Source of the DNA: Bacteroidota bacterium
Lineage (GTDB): Bacteria; Bacteroidota; Bacteroidia; M30B66
Direction: 5' to 3'
Assembly (NCBI GenBank): GCA_947497195.1
Contig: CANMGM010000007.1
Span: 1 to 19,690 of the forward strand
Length of the DNA: 19,690 nucleotides
Position 1 is the stretch's first letter. Each line of letters begins with the position of its first letter. A program made the position numbers and the translations under genes. Positions 1 through 8,010 of this stretch are shown here, piece by piece. The notes beneath the pieces are model-generated. The model was not told the DNA's origin and searched no databases. It was given only the letters and a program-made list of their open reading frames with translations.

Positions 1-2
1 AG

Positions 3-806
3 CTCATATTCAGCAAATGGCGTGAGGCACTTGGCGGAAATGTAGGCGTTATTGTTTCGGGCGCTGCAGCGCTGCAACCGCGATTGGGCAGGGTGTTTAC
101 AGCTGCCGGTATCAATGTGCTCGAAGGCTATGGATTGACCGAAACATCGCCGGTGATTACGGTAAACCGCCTCGATAAAGGCATGCGTGGCTTTGGCTCG
201 GTTGGCGTTACAATTCGCGATGTGGAGGTAAAAATTGCCGAGGATGGCGAAATTCTTTGCAAGGGACCGAACGTAATGAAAGGTTATTACAAACGCCAGG
301 ATGCCACCGATGAAGTGATGAAAGCCGGCTGGTTCCATACCGGCGATATCGGCAAATTCGAGAACGGATTGTTGTATATCACCGATCGTAAGAAGGAAAT
401 GTTTAAGACCTCGGGCGGAAAATACATTGCTCCGCAACCGATGGAAAATAAATTCAAGGAATCGAGTTTCATCGAACAAATTATGGTAATTGGTGAAAAT
501 CGCAAGCATCCAGCTGCGCTTATCGTTCCCGCATTTCCGGCCCTGATGGTAAAACTGCAGGCCGAAGGAATTTCAGAAAAAAATCCGGATGCACTTATCA
601 AACATCCGCGTGTAAACGAAATCATCCAGTCGGAAGTAGATCGGCTAAATGCTAACTTCGGCAGCTACGAGGGTGTGAAAAAATTTGCCTTGCTCTCAAA
701 AGAATGGTCGGTTGATGGTGGCGAGATGACTCCAAAATTATCGCTCAAGCGCCGCATTATTCTGGAGAAATATGCCGCAGAAATAGAGCGCATATACACT
801 GAATAA
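3..806 (+). CDS. Long-chain acyl-CoA synthetase (AMP-forming), C-terminal part, 5' end cut by window
   Basis: The reading frame is open from base 3, giving 267 residues of a protein whose family is usually about 560-640 residues, so roughly the N-terminal half lies outside. It activates fatty acids to acyl-AMP and then acyl-CoA, probably at the inner face of the membrane. Visible family motifs in order: GYGLTETSP (adenylate-binding core), GWFHTGDIG (adenine/ribose-binding Asp), DRKKEMFKTSGGKYIAP (hinge between the large and small domains) and, near the C-terminus, TPKLSLKRR, whose first Lys fits the catalytic lysine of the small domain. An internal TTG at 84 is only a Leu codon in this frame, not a start. 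The next gene, xerC, begins 31 bp downstream on the same strand. Family assignment is firm; the exact chain-length preference cannot be read from sequence. Confidence 0.93.
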   Translation, partial: LIFSKWREALGGNVGVIVSGAAALQPRLGRVFTAAGINVLEGYGLTETSPVITVNRLDKGMRGFGSVGVTIRDVEVKIAEDGEILCKGPNVMKGYYKRQDATDEVMKAGWFHTGDIGKFENGLLYITDRKKEMFKTSGGKYIAPQPMENKFKESSFIEQIMVIGENRKHPAALIVPAFPALMVKLQAEGISEKNPDALIKHPRVNEIIQSEVDRLNANFGSYEGVKKFALLSKEWSVDGGEMTPKLSLKRRIILEKYAAEIERIYTE

Positions 807-837
807 ACACATTGCGTTATTCAGATATAAACTGCTA

Positions 838-1725
838 ATGGAAGCCATTTCGAATTTCGTGGATTACCTGCGCTACGAAAAACGTTTTTCGGAGCACACG
901 GTAATTGCCTACCAAAACGATCTCAAACAGTTTACCGCATTTCTTTCGGCCGAAGGCGACTCGCTTAATTTAAAAGACATTGTGGCTGTTCAGATTCGCT
1001 CTTGGCTCGTAAAATTGCTCGAAGAAGGCATTGAACCACGCAGCGTAAATCGAAAGATAACGGCGCTTAAAACTTTTTTCAAATACGCTCTTAAAAACCG
1101 CTGGATCGAAACCAATCCGATGCTCAAGGTTGTTTCGCCCAAGGTTGCCAAGAAACTTCCGGTATACGTGGCGGCCGAGCGCCTCGATTTTTTGCTCGAT
1201 CGTGCCGAATTTCCGGCCGGCTTCGAAGGCCAGCGCGACCACCTGATCATCGAACTTCTTTACGGAACCGGTATGCGGCGCGCCGAACTACTCGGACTTT
1301 CGGTTGACGATGTCGATTTTCGAAACAAACAACTCAAGGTTACCGGGAAGCGCAACAAGCAACGCATTATTCCGCTGTTCGACCATCTGCTGGCACAAAT
1401 AGAAGCATACCTCAAAGAACGGGAACGCATCAACCTGAAAGGGGCGGCCGGGCTTTTTCTCGACGCAAAGGGCCAGTCCCTATATCCCGAAAAAATTTAC
1501 CGCATTGTACGCAAATACCTCAGCCTAATTAGTACGCAATCGAAACGTAGTCCACACGTACTTCGCCACAGTTTTGCCACCGAAATGCTGAACAAAGGTG
1601 CCGACTTAAATTCAATTAAGGAAATTCTGGGCCATGCCAACCTGAGTGCTACGCAGGTATACACGCACAACTCGATTGAAAAACTGCGTGAAGTGTATAA
1701 AAAGGCCCACCCACGCGGAGAATAA
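838..1725 (+). CDS. xerC: Tyrosine recombinase XerC
   Basis: This 295-residue protein has the usual Xer length and all the catalytic residues of tyrosine recombinases: Arg147 in YGTGMRRAEL, Lys171 in the TGKRNKQR beta-hairpin, His240 and Arg243 in SPHVLRHSFAT, His266 in ILGHANLS and nucleophile Tyr275 in TQVYTH. An N-terminal SAM-like DNA-binding domain covers about residues 1-90. Xer enzymes resolve chromosome dimers at dif during division; the N-terminal sequence (NFVDYLRYEKRFSEHT) resembles the XerC-type paralogue of Bacteroidota more than XerD, but the two are close, so the letter is less certain than the family. There is no att-like repeat or phage gene nearby, which argues against a mobile-element integrase. 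The stop codon directly abuts the stop of the convergent gene on the other strand, with no intervening base. Confidence 0.9.
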   Translation: MEAISNFVDYLRYEKRFSEHTVIAYQNDLKQFTAFLSAEGDSLNLKDIVAVQIRSWLVKLLEEGIEPRSVNRKITALKTFFKYALKNRWIETNPMLKVVSPKVAKKLPVYVAAERLDFLLDRAEFPAGFEGQRDHLIIELLYGTGMRRAELLGLSVDDVDFRNKQLKVTGKRNKQRIIPLFDHLLAQIEAYLKERERINLKGAAGLFLDAKGQSLYPEKIYRIVRKYLSLISTQSKRSPHVLRHSFATEMLNKGADLNSIKEILGHANLSATQVYTHNSIEKLREVYKKAHPRGE

Positions 1726-2889
1726 CTATTTCACCTTCCCATACCGCAACGCACTCGAAATCGGGTAATGATCGCTCAGTTTTTTAGGGATAATACGGAA
1801 GAAAAGCGGAGTGAAATATTCGGGCGAATACAAAATATAATCGATGCGTAAAAAGGGAATCATGCCGATGTAGGTTGTTCCCATGCCCGAACCAACTTCG
1901 TGAAAGGCATCATTCAGATTCTTGGCAATTTGATGGTAAGTATACGAGTTGGGGGTATCGTTGAAATCGCCGCACAAAATAATGGGATGCGGACAGGATT
2001 CAATATGCTTTCGGATCTCGTCGGTCTGGCGAGCCCGACGAATGAAGGCTCTGCGCATGCGCTCGATGATTAGCTGAGGTCCATCGAGGTTAGTCTGGTC
2101 TTCGATGCCGGTAAACGTTTTCAGTGCTTCGTAATCCTTTTTACGAAAACGGATTGATTCGAGGTGCAGGTTGTAAACGCGCACCGTATCGCCGTAAATC
2201 CGCACATCGGTAAAAATTGAGATGTTATCGGTGCTGTCTTTAAACGGAATGATGCCGCGATTCACAATTGGATACCGCGAGAGTGTTGCAATGCCCCAGT
2301 GGTTTACTTCTTTCACTGTGGCGGTGTTCTCGACATGCTTGAATCGTGCAGGTTGTATTTGGAGGAGTGTATCGAGCGTGTTGAACTTACGGGTATCATC
2401 GTAAAAAAATTCCTGAAAACAAATGATGTCGGCCTGCTCCTTACGGATAACATCCATGATTTTATTGCGCGTAAGTTTGTTATCGGTCCAGTTGTACAAA
2501 TCGAACAAGCGCACATTATATGAAAGCACATGCACAGCCGAATCGGCGGTTTTGTATTCGAGAATGGTTTCGCGCGAGGTTGGTTTATTGAACTGGTAGA
2601 TGGTACTAATTTTTCCGATTCCAAACACGAGTAAGATACCCGAAATCAGAGCATATCTCCTGCGCACTACTAACCAGTAAAAAACAAACAGCACATTGAG
2701 CAGATAGAGGAAAGGGAATCCCAATCCCATAAATGCAAGCATCCAAAAATACTCGGGCGAGATATACAATGCGAGGTATGAAAAAAGCAGTCCCACCCCC
2801 GCAGCGATATTCAGTCCTAAAACCAATTTCCCGAAAAAGGAATTTCCTTTTGCCAACATAGCGAAGGGCAAATTTAACCAATATTCCAT
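1726..2889 (-). CDS. Membrane-anchored endonuclease/exonuclease/phosphatase (EEP) family protein
   Basis: The 387-residue protein has three hydrophobic segments at about residues 22-42, 48-73 and 79-95, followed by a complete EEP (DNase I-like) fold. Motifs expected for the metal-dependent phosphoesterase site are visible: LSYNVRLFD (Asn125), CFQEF (Glu160), NLHLES (His242), CGDFNDTP (Asp308, Asn310), RIDYIL (Asp350) and LSDHYP (Asp373, His374). The domain hydrolyses phosphodiesters or phosphomonoesters in this superfamily; the substrate cannot be told, and nucleic acid, phospholipid or inositol phosphate are all possible. The topology would place the catalytic domain on one face of the inner membrane. 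The gene converges on xerC with zero spacing and diverges from the metallophosphoesterase gene across 55 bp, so both neighbours have little room for regulatory DNA. Confidence 0.88.
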   Translation of the reverse strand: MEYWLNLPFAMLAKGNSFFGKLVLGLNIAAGVGLLFSYLALYISPEYFWMLAFMGLGFPFLYLLNVLFVFYWLVVRRRYALISGILLVFGIGKISTIYQFNKPTSRETILEYKTADSAVHVLSYNVRLFDLYNWTDNKLTRNKIMDVIRKEQADIICFQEFFYDDTRKFNTLDTLLQIQPARFKHVENTATVKEVNHWGIATLSRYPIVNRGIIPFKDSTDNISIFTDVRIYGDTVRVYNLHLESIRFRKKDYEALKTFTGIEDQTNLDGPQLIIERMRRAFIRRARQTDEIRKHIESCPHPIILCGDFNDTPNSYTYHQIAKNLNDAFHEVGSGMGTTYIGMIPFLRIDYILYSPEYFTPLFFRIIPKKLSDHYPISSALRYGKVK

Positions 2890-2944
2890 GCCCGCCCTGC
2901 AAGGCTTATTTATGGTTCACGAATATTCGTAGTACATTTACACC

Positions 2945-4021
2945 GTGCAACGCATTGTTCTATTTGCGCTCTTATTGTCATCAATTCTGCATGCGCAGCA
3001 GGATACGTTGCTGCACACACTATTTTTCACCGGCGATACGGGAAAAGACACCATTCCATCGGAAGCACTCTTTTTACTGGCGTTTGAAGCAATCGACAAT
3101 CCCAAAAGCTCGGTTGTTCTATTGGGCGACAATATTTATCCGGCCGGAATCGAAAAGGGATCAGACAAGGCGCGCTCGGAACGTATACTTACTGCGCAGC
3201 TCGAACTGTTTAGTACCTACAGAGGAAATCTGAATATTATTCCAGGCAACCACGACTGGTCTGCCGGAAAAGCTTCGGGACTAAAGGCCGTAAAACGACA
3301 AGCTGAATTGGCCAACGCCTTTACAACAGGAAATTCAATCCTGAAAAATTTGGGCGCTGTTTACTTTGCCAAACCCGGATCACCCGGTCCTGAAATGCGT
3401 GAATTGCATCCGCAGGTTTCGCTCATTCTGCTCGACACCCAATGGTGGCTGCAGCATGGTGTGTTGCGAAAAGTTGATCACGACGAAAAAAGCATACAGG
3501 AAACTGCGGCTGCAGCGCTCGAGGAACTCGACAAGCTTCTGAGTGAAGCCGAACAGCAGAAAAAATTTGTAGTCGTTGCGGGGCATCATCCTGTTTTTAC
3601 GAACGGCAAACACGGGCAACGCAAAGAGCCCTTTCGTTTTCTATTTACCTACACGCCACTTCGTTTGTTTGGATTATTTGGCTTAGACCGCTACTTTGCC
3701 CAGGATATCCATCAGCCACGTTACAATAAACTGAGACGGGACCTGAGGAAGATTCTGAGTAAGCATCCTCAAAGTATCTACGTTTCGGGGCACGAACACA
3801 ATATGCAGTACTTTTCGGACCAACAAGCGCATTACTTTGTGAGCGGTAGCGGTGCGAAATTGAGTCCGATTTTACGGTATCGCTATCCGGCACATTTCAT
3901 GGACGACCAGCAAACGGGGTTTTTCAAGCTGATGTTTTATGCATCGGGTAAGGCAGAGGTGCAGGCATTTGGAGTTCGTGATCGGGGAGAGTTTTGGTCG
4001 AAAGTGCTTTTTTATAAATAG
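2945..4021 (+). CDS. Exported calcineurin-like metallophosphoesterase
   Basis: The 358-residue product starts with a clear signal peptide (hydrophobic core at residues 4-15, cleavage near HA-QQ at 17-18). The binuclear metal site of calcineurin-like phosphoesterases is complete: FFTGDTG (Asp31), LLGDNIYP (Asp62, Asn63), PGNHDW (101-105), VAGHHPVF (213-215) and SGHEHN (282-285). It probably removes phosphate from an organic phosphate in the periplasm; arrangement and spacing recall the purple/tartrate-resistant acid phosphatase branch, but the substrate is unknown. I chose the GTG at 2945 because the signal peptide begins immediately there; no in-frame ATG gives a better N-terminus. The start lies 55 bp from the divergent EEP gene. 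Confidence 0.88.
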   Translation: MQRIVLFALLLSSILHAQQDTLLHTLFFTGDTGKDTIPSEALFLLAFEAIDNPKSSVVLLGDNIYPAGIEKGSDKARSERILTAQLELFSTYRGNLNIIPGNHDWSAGKASGLKAVKRQAELANAFTTGNSILKNLGAVYFAKPGSPGPEMRELHPQVSLILLDTQWWLQHGVLRKVDHDEKSIQETAAAALEELDKLLSEAEQQKKFVVVAGHHPVFTNGKHGQRKEPFRFLFTYTPLRLFGLFGLDRYFAQDIHQPRYNKLRRDLRKILSKHPQSIYVSGHEHNMQYFSDQQAHYFVSGSGAKLSPILRYRYPAHFMDDQQTGFFKLMFYASGKAEVQAFGVRDRGEFWSKVLFYK

Positions 4022-4113
4022 AGACGAATGTTAATTTTCCAAATCCTCCTGCCATCCTCAAATTTTAACGCTAATTTGCGGCAGGCTTGATAAATTAAAT
4101 ACGGTGATTCGCC

Positions 4114-4764
4114 ATGCAGGAATTTTGGGAAGTAATCCAACATTTTTTTACGTTTTTCCAGCCCGAAAACATTATTCGCTATGGTGGATTAATTTTTCTT
4201 TTATCTGTAGTTTTCATTGAAAACGGATTGTTCTTCGGTTTCTTTTTGCCGGGCGACTCGCTCATGTTTACAGCAGGTTTGTTAACCGCGACCGGAGTAC
4301 TTGAGCATCCTTTCGCTCTGGTGCTAAGTGGTATATTCGGATCGGCTGTTCTGGGAAGCACCTTCGGGTACTATTTTGGAAACAAGGCCGGTCGGAACCT
4401 GTATAAACGAAAAGACACTTTTTTCTTTCGTAAAAACCACATTGCCATAGCTGAGCAGTATTATCAGCATTACGGAATTAGAACCCTCATAATTGGGCGC
4501 TTTCTACCGGTTGTTCGCACCTTTGCGCCTATTGTGGCGGGAATTGTAAAGATGCCCTTCGGAACGTTCATGTTGGCCAATATTGCCGGTGCTGCCGCCT
4601 GGGTGGGATCGCTCGTTAGCCTCGGGTATTTTTTGGGAAAAATTTGGCCCGATGCCGAGCATTACCTTGGATATATCATTCTCGGATTGATTATTCTTAC
4701 GGCGATTCCGGTGGTGCGCACCTACCTGAAAGCAAGGGCCGGAAAAAACGCCCCTTCGAAGTAA
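4114..4764 (+). CDS. DedA family (VTT domain) membrane protein
   Basis: This 216-residue, very hydrophobic protein carries the two signatures of the DedA/VTT family: the re-entrant loop motif FLPGDSL at about residues 44-50 and GRFLPVVRTFAP at 128-139, with Arg129 and Arg135 at the positions of the conserved arginines. Several transmembrane helices are visible (about 22-45, 52-88, 137-175 and 183-205). DedA proteins sit in the inner membrane and are implicated in lipid carrier or phospholipid flipping and in membrane energetics; members in other bacteria recycle undecaprenyl phosphate or phosphatidylethanolamine. The gene is 92 bp downstream of the metallophosphoesterase on the same strand, so cotranscription is possible but not shown. 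A TAATTTG sequence at 4072-4078 could be a Bacteroidota-type -7 element, but no convincing -33 element accompanies it. Confidence 0.92.
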   Translation: MQEFWEVIQHFFTFFQPENIIRYGGLIFLLSVVFIENGLFFGFFLPGDSLMFTAGLLTATGVLEHPFALVLSGIFGSAVLGSTFGYYFGNKAGRNLYKRKDTFFFRKNHIAIAEQYYQHYGIRTLIIGRFLPVVRTFAPIVAGIVKMPFGTFMLANIAGAAAWVGSLVSLGYFLGKIWPDAEHYLGYIILGLIILTAIPVVRTYLKARAGKNAPSK

Positions 4765-4887
4765 GTTGGTTTACCGATTTTGTGCGCTGCACAATTCGAA
4801 TGAACATTTATCCGTTCATAATTAAAACCCAAACCAATCTGCACAGCATATCGACCACGTAATTTTACTCTTTGAAAACGTGTATCC

Positions 4888-7800
4888 ATGCGAAAACCGG
4901 CTCTCCTGCTGTTTTGTCTGATTCATGCCGTATTAAATGCACAACAATCTCCAATCTGGTGGGATCAGGGTGTTGAATACCGCGGCGCAACCGAATTGTT
5001 CGACAAAGAAAAATATGCTGCTGCTCAGAAGAAATATGATTATTTCCTGAATGCATCGCAACCCAAAAACAATGAAGCCGCCAAAGCCGCGCAATACTAT
5101 GCTGCATTGTGCGCGGTCGAATTGTTCAATCCCGACGCCGAATTCCTGCTTACCAAATTCATCGCCGAGCACCCCGAAAGTCCATTGGTGAAAGAAGCTT
5201 GGTACCAGCTTGGGCGATTCTTTTTCCGCGATAAAAAATACAAGAAAGCCGAGCAGTGGTTCCGGCAGGTTGACCCCGAAATGCTCGATGAAAGCGATCA
5301 GGATGAATTCCATTTCAAATTGGGATACACCTATTTCAAGCTCGATAATTTCGACCGGGCACTGGCAGAACTTGCCATGGTAAAGGACGGCAATTCGGAT
5401 TACGCCGCAACCGCAACGTACTACTACGCACACATCCAATATCACCAGGAGAATTTCGAGTCGGCATTAGAGCATTTCAACAAGCTAAGCCAGGATGAGA
5501 CCTTCGGACGCATTGTGCCGTTTTACATATCCCAGATTTACTTCCTGCAAAAAAAATACGACAAGGTTATAACCTACGCCCAATCGGTGCTCGATACCAC
5601 ACAAAGCAAACGCAAACCCGAGATTGCACGTTTAATCGGCGAATCGTATTACAATACCGACCGCTACAAGGAAGCCCTCCCCTACCTCGAACGATACCGC
5701 GACGAAAGTAAAAGCGATTTAAGCCGCGACGATTATTATCAGTTAGGCTTTACGTATTTCAAAACCGGAGCCTTCGACAAGGCTATCGAACCCTTCGAAA
5801 AAGCCTGTGGAAACGAGGATGCATTGGGACAAAATGCCTGGTATCATTTGGGCTATTGCCAACTGAAAAACGGACAAAAGAAATTCGCGCGCAATTCGTG
5901 GGGAGAAGCCGCCAAAACTTCGTTCGATACACTGCTCAAGGAACAGGCACTATTCGACTATGCCAAACTGGCTTATGAACTTGGGTCCGACCCATACGAC
6001 GAGGCCGTGCGAGCCTTGCAAGATTACATGAATGCTTATCCGAACAGCAAGCGCATGGATGAAGCCAATTCGTTCCTGGCCAGCATTTATATGTCGACCA
6101 AAAATTACCGCGTTGCGCTGCAATCGCTCGACCGCATCAAGAATAAGAATAAGGCGCTGAAGGAAGCTTACCAGCGGGTTGCCTATTACCGCGCACTCGA
6201 GTTGCTGAACGACAAAAACAACAGCGAAGCCATCGTGCATTTCGACCGCTCGCTTGCTTTCCCCGAAAACAAAGAATTAACCGCACAAGCAAATTACTGG
6301 AAAGCCGAAGCCCTCTATCGTTCGGGCAAATATGCCGAATCGGTGAAAGGATACGAATCGTTTATTTATGGGTTGAATGCCTTCAATCAAAAGATTTTTA
6401 ACCGAGCCAATTACAATCTGGGCTATGCTTTTTTTAAACAGAAAGAGTATAGCAATGCCTTGGTATGGTTTAGGAAATACACCACCAAATATGCGCCCGA
6501 AGAAATAAAAATAGCGGCGGATGCCTTCGTTCGGAGCGGCGATTGTTACTTCATGAAAGGCGATTACAGCGGTGCCATGGATAGTTACGAGAAAGCGATC
6601 CAGCTAAACCAGGCCGAAACCGATTATGCGCTATACCAGAAAGGAATGGCGCAAATGGTAAGTGGAAAATCGGAGGCGCAGATTAAAACGCACCGACAAA
6701 TTCTGAGCGATCACCCACGCTCGGCATTTGTAGATGATGCGAAATGGGAGATTGCCCGCACGCTCGAAAATCAGGCGCGGTATGAAGAAGCTTATGAAAC
6801 ATACAACGGCATTTTACTGAATCATCCTTCATCGTCGTTTATACCCATGGCCAAGCTACAGATGGCCGGAATTCGCTACAATCAGAACCGCGATGATGAA
6901 GCAAAAGCTTTGTATCTGGAAGTTATTGATTCATACCCGGGCACGCCGCAATTTCGCGATGCCCAGATTGGCTTGAAACGCATTTATACCGAAAGCGGCA
7001 ATGTGATCGAGTTTCAGGAACTGGCCAAGGAAAAAGGCATGGAGCAGTTGAAAAACACCACGCTCGATTCAACTGCCTGGGAATCGGCCGAAACGATTTA
7101 TTTGAAAGAAGGCAACTGCGAGAAGTCGATACCGCAGTTTGAGGCCTACCTTAAAAATTTCCCAACAGGAATTTTCAGCCTCAAAGCGCTGGGCATGAAA
7201 GGCGAATGTGAGATGAAGCTAAAGCGTGTTGACGAAGCTGCAGAAACGTATGCGAAAATAGCGCAACGCCCGCAGAACGAATTTTCGGCGGAAGCGAATC
7301 TCATGCTTGGCATCTACAAGCGACAGAAGGAACAGCCCGAAGAGGCCATAACCTATTTCAAAGCACTCGAGAATTCGGCCGAGAACGCCGACCATACCAT
7401 GCAGGCACGCAGCAACATCATGCGACTTTCGCAGCAAATTGGCGACAAATCGACCGCGGTGAATTATGCCCGCAAAGTATTGGAAACCGAAAAGGCCAAC
7501 GATGATTTGAAACAGGAAGCCCGAATCATCATAGCACGCTCGTTGTTTGATGCCGGTGATGAAGATGCGGCGATGACCGAATTCAATAAGTTGAAAAAGT
7601 CGAACTCCGAAATCGGGGCCGAATCGCGCTATTACATTGCACAAATTCATCACAACAAAGGCGATTACAAACGTTGTGAAAAGGCGGTTTTTGAACTTGT
7701 TGATGAAATGCCCTCGTATGATTACTGGCTGGCAAAAGGCTTCATTCTTCTGGCCGATAATTACGTTAAACTCGGTAACATCTTCCAGGCGAAACGAACG

Positions 7801-8010
7801 CTCGAAAGTGTAATCGAAAATCATGAAGGCGAGGAGCTGCGAGAACTGGCAAAGAAACGACTCGAGAGCATCCGCCTGCAGGAACAGGAGCCGGCTACAC
7901 CTACAGAACCGGGCGATCCCGGCGAAATACGGTTGAACCGAGGCGGCGAAGACTCGCTGTTTGAACCTACCAATGCAAATCCTGAAGAAGAAGGAGGAAA
8001 AGATGAATAA
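4888..8010 (+). CDS. Large exported tetratricopeptide-repeat protein
   Basis: The 1,040-residue protein has a signal peptide (residues 1-18, ending LNA-QQ) without a lipobox, so it is probably soluble in the periplasm rather than a lipoprotein. From about residue 25 to 985 it is almost entirely helix-pair repeats of the TPR type; typical units are recognised by patterns such as AWYQLGRFFFRDKKYKKAE, YYQLGFTYFKTGAFDKA and ANYNLGYAFFKQKEYSNA. The final 40-45 residues are Pro-, Gly- and acid-rich, a likely disordered tail. TPR superhelices are protein-binding scaffolds; the gene overlaps the next one, which encodes an outer-membrane barrel, so the natural hypothesis is a periplasmic scaffold acting with that barrel. 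SprE/PorW-type T9SS accessory proteins are also TPR proteins of similar size but are lipoproteins, so I do not equate it with them. Start chosen by the signal peptide. Confidence 0.9.
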   Translation: MRKPALLLFCLIHAVLNAQQSPIWWDQGVEYRGATELFDKEKYAAAQKKYDYFLNASQPKNNEAAKAAQYYAALCAVELFNPDAEFLLTKFIAEHPESPLVKEAWYQLGRFFFRDKKYKKAEQWFRQVDPEMLDESDQDEFHFKLGYTYFKLDNFDRALAELAMVKDGNSDYAATATYYYAHIQYHQENFESALEHFNKLSQDETFGRIVPFYISQIYFLQKKYDKVITYAQSVLDTTQSKRKPEIARLIGESYYNTDRYKEALPYLERYRDESKSDLSRDDYYQLGFTYFKTGAFDKAIEPFEKACGNEDALGQNAWYHLGYCQLKNGQKKFARNSWGEAAKTSFDTLLKEQALFDYAKLAYELGSDPYDEAVRALQDYMNAYPNSKRMDEANSFLASIYMSTKNYRVALQSLDRIKNKNKALKEAYQRVAYYRALELLNDKNNSEAIVHFDRSLAFPENKELTAQANYWKAEALYRSGKYAESVKGYESFIYGLNAFNQKIFNRANYNLGYAFFKQKEYSNALVWFRKYTTKYAPEEIKIAADAFVRSGDCYFMKGDYSGAMDSYEKAIQLNQAETDYALYQKGMAQMVSGKSEAQIKTHRQILSDHPRSAFVDDAKWEIARTLENQARYEEAYETYNGILLNHPSSSFIPMAKLQMAGIRYNQNRDDEAKALYLEVIDSYPGTPQFRDAQIGLKRIYTESGNVIEFQELAKEKGMEQLKNTTLDSTAWESAETIYLKEGNCEKSIPQFEAYLKNFPTGIFSLKALGMKGECEMKLKRVDEAAETYAKIAQRPQNEFSAEANLMLGIYKRQKEQPEEAITYFKALENSAENADHTMQARSNIMRLSQQIGDKSTAVNYARKVLETEKANDDLKQEARIIIARSLFDAGDEDAAMTEFNKLKKSNSEIGAESRYYIAQIHHNKGDYKRCEKAVFELVDEMPSYDYWLAKGFILLADNYVKLGNIFQAKRTLESVIENHEGEELRELAKKRLESIRLQEQEPATPTEPGDPGEIRLNRGGEDSLFEPTNANPEEEGGKDE
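7992..7997 (+). promoter_or_regulatory. AGGAGG ribosome-binding site inside the TPR gene end
   Basis: A full AGGAGG sits 5 nt before the ATG at 8003, within codons for the acidic tail (EEGGKDE) of the TPR protein. Bacteroidota starts mostly lack strong Shine-Dalgarno sequences, and I see none this good elsewhere in the window. It decides the start of the barrel gene and fits coupled translation. It could also be chance from Glu-Gly-Gly codons. Confidence 0.5.

Noticed and set aside
838..1725. Phage or genomic-island integrase instead of XerC
   Set aside because: The length, the N-terminal sequence and the absence of tRNA, att-like repeats or phage genes nearby all favour the housekeeping Xer enzyme.
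4800..4819. Inverted repeat ATGAAC...GTTCAT between the DedA and TPR genes as a terminator
   Set aside because: The stem has only six pairs of low GC content and is followed by AATTAAAA rather than a T-run on the + strand, so it gives no real support.
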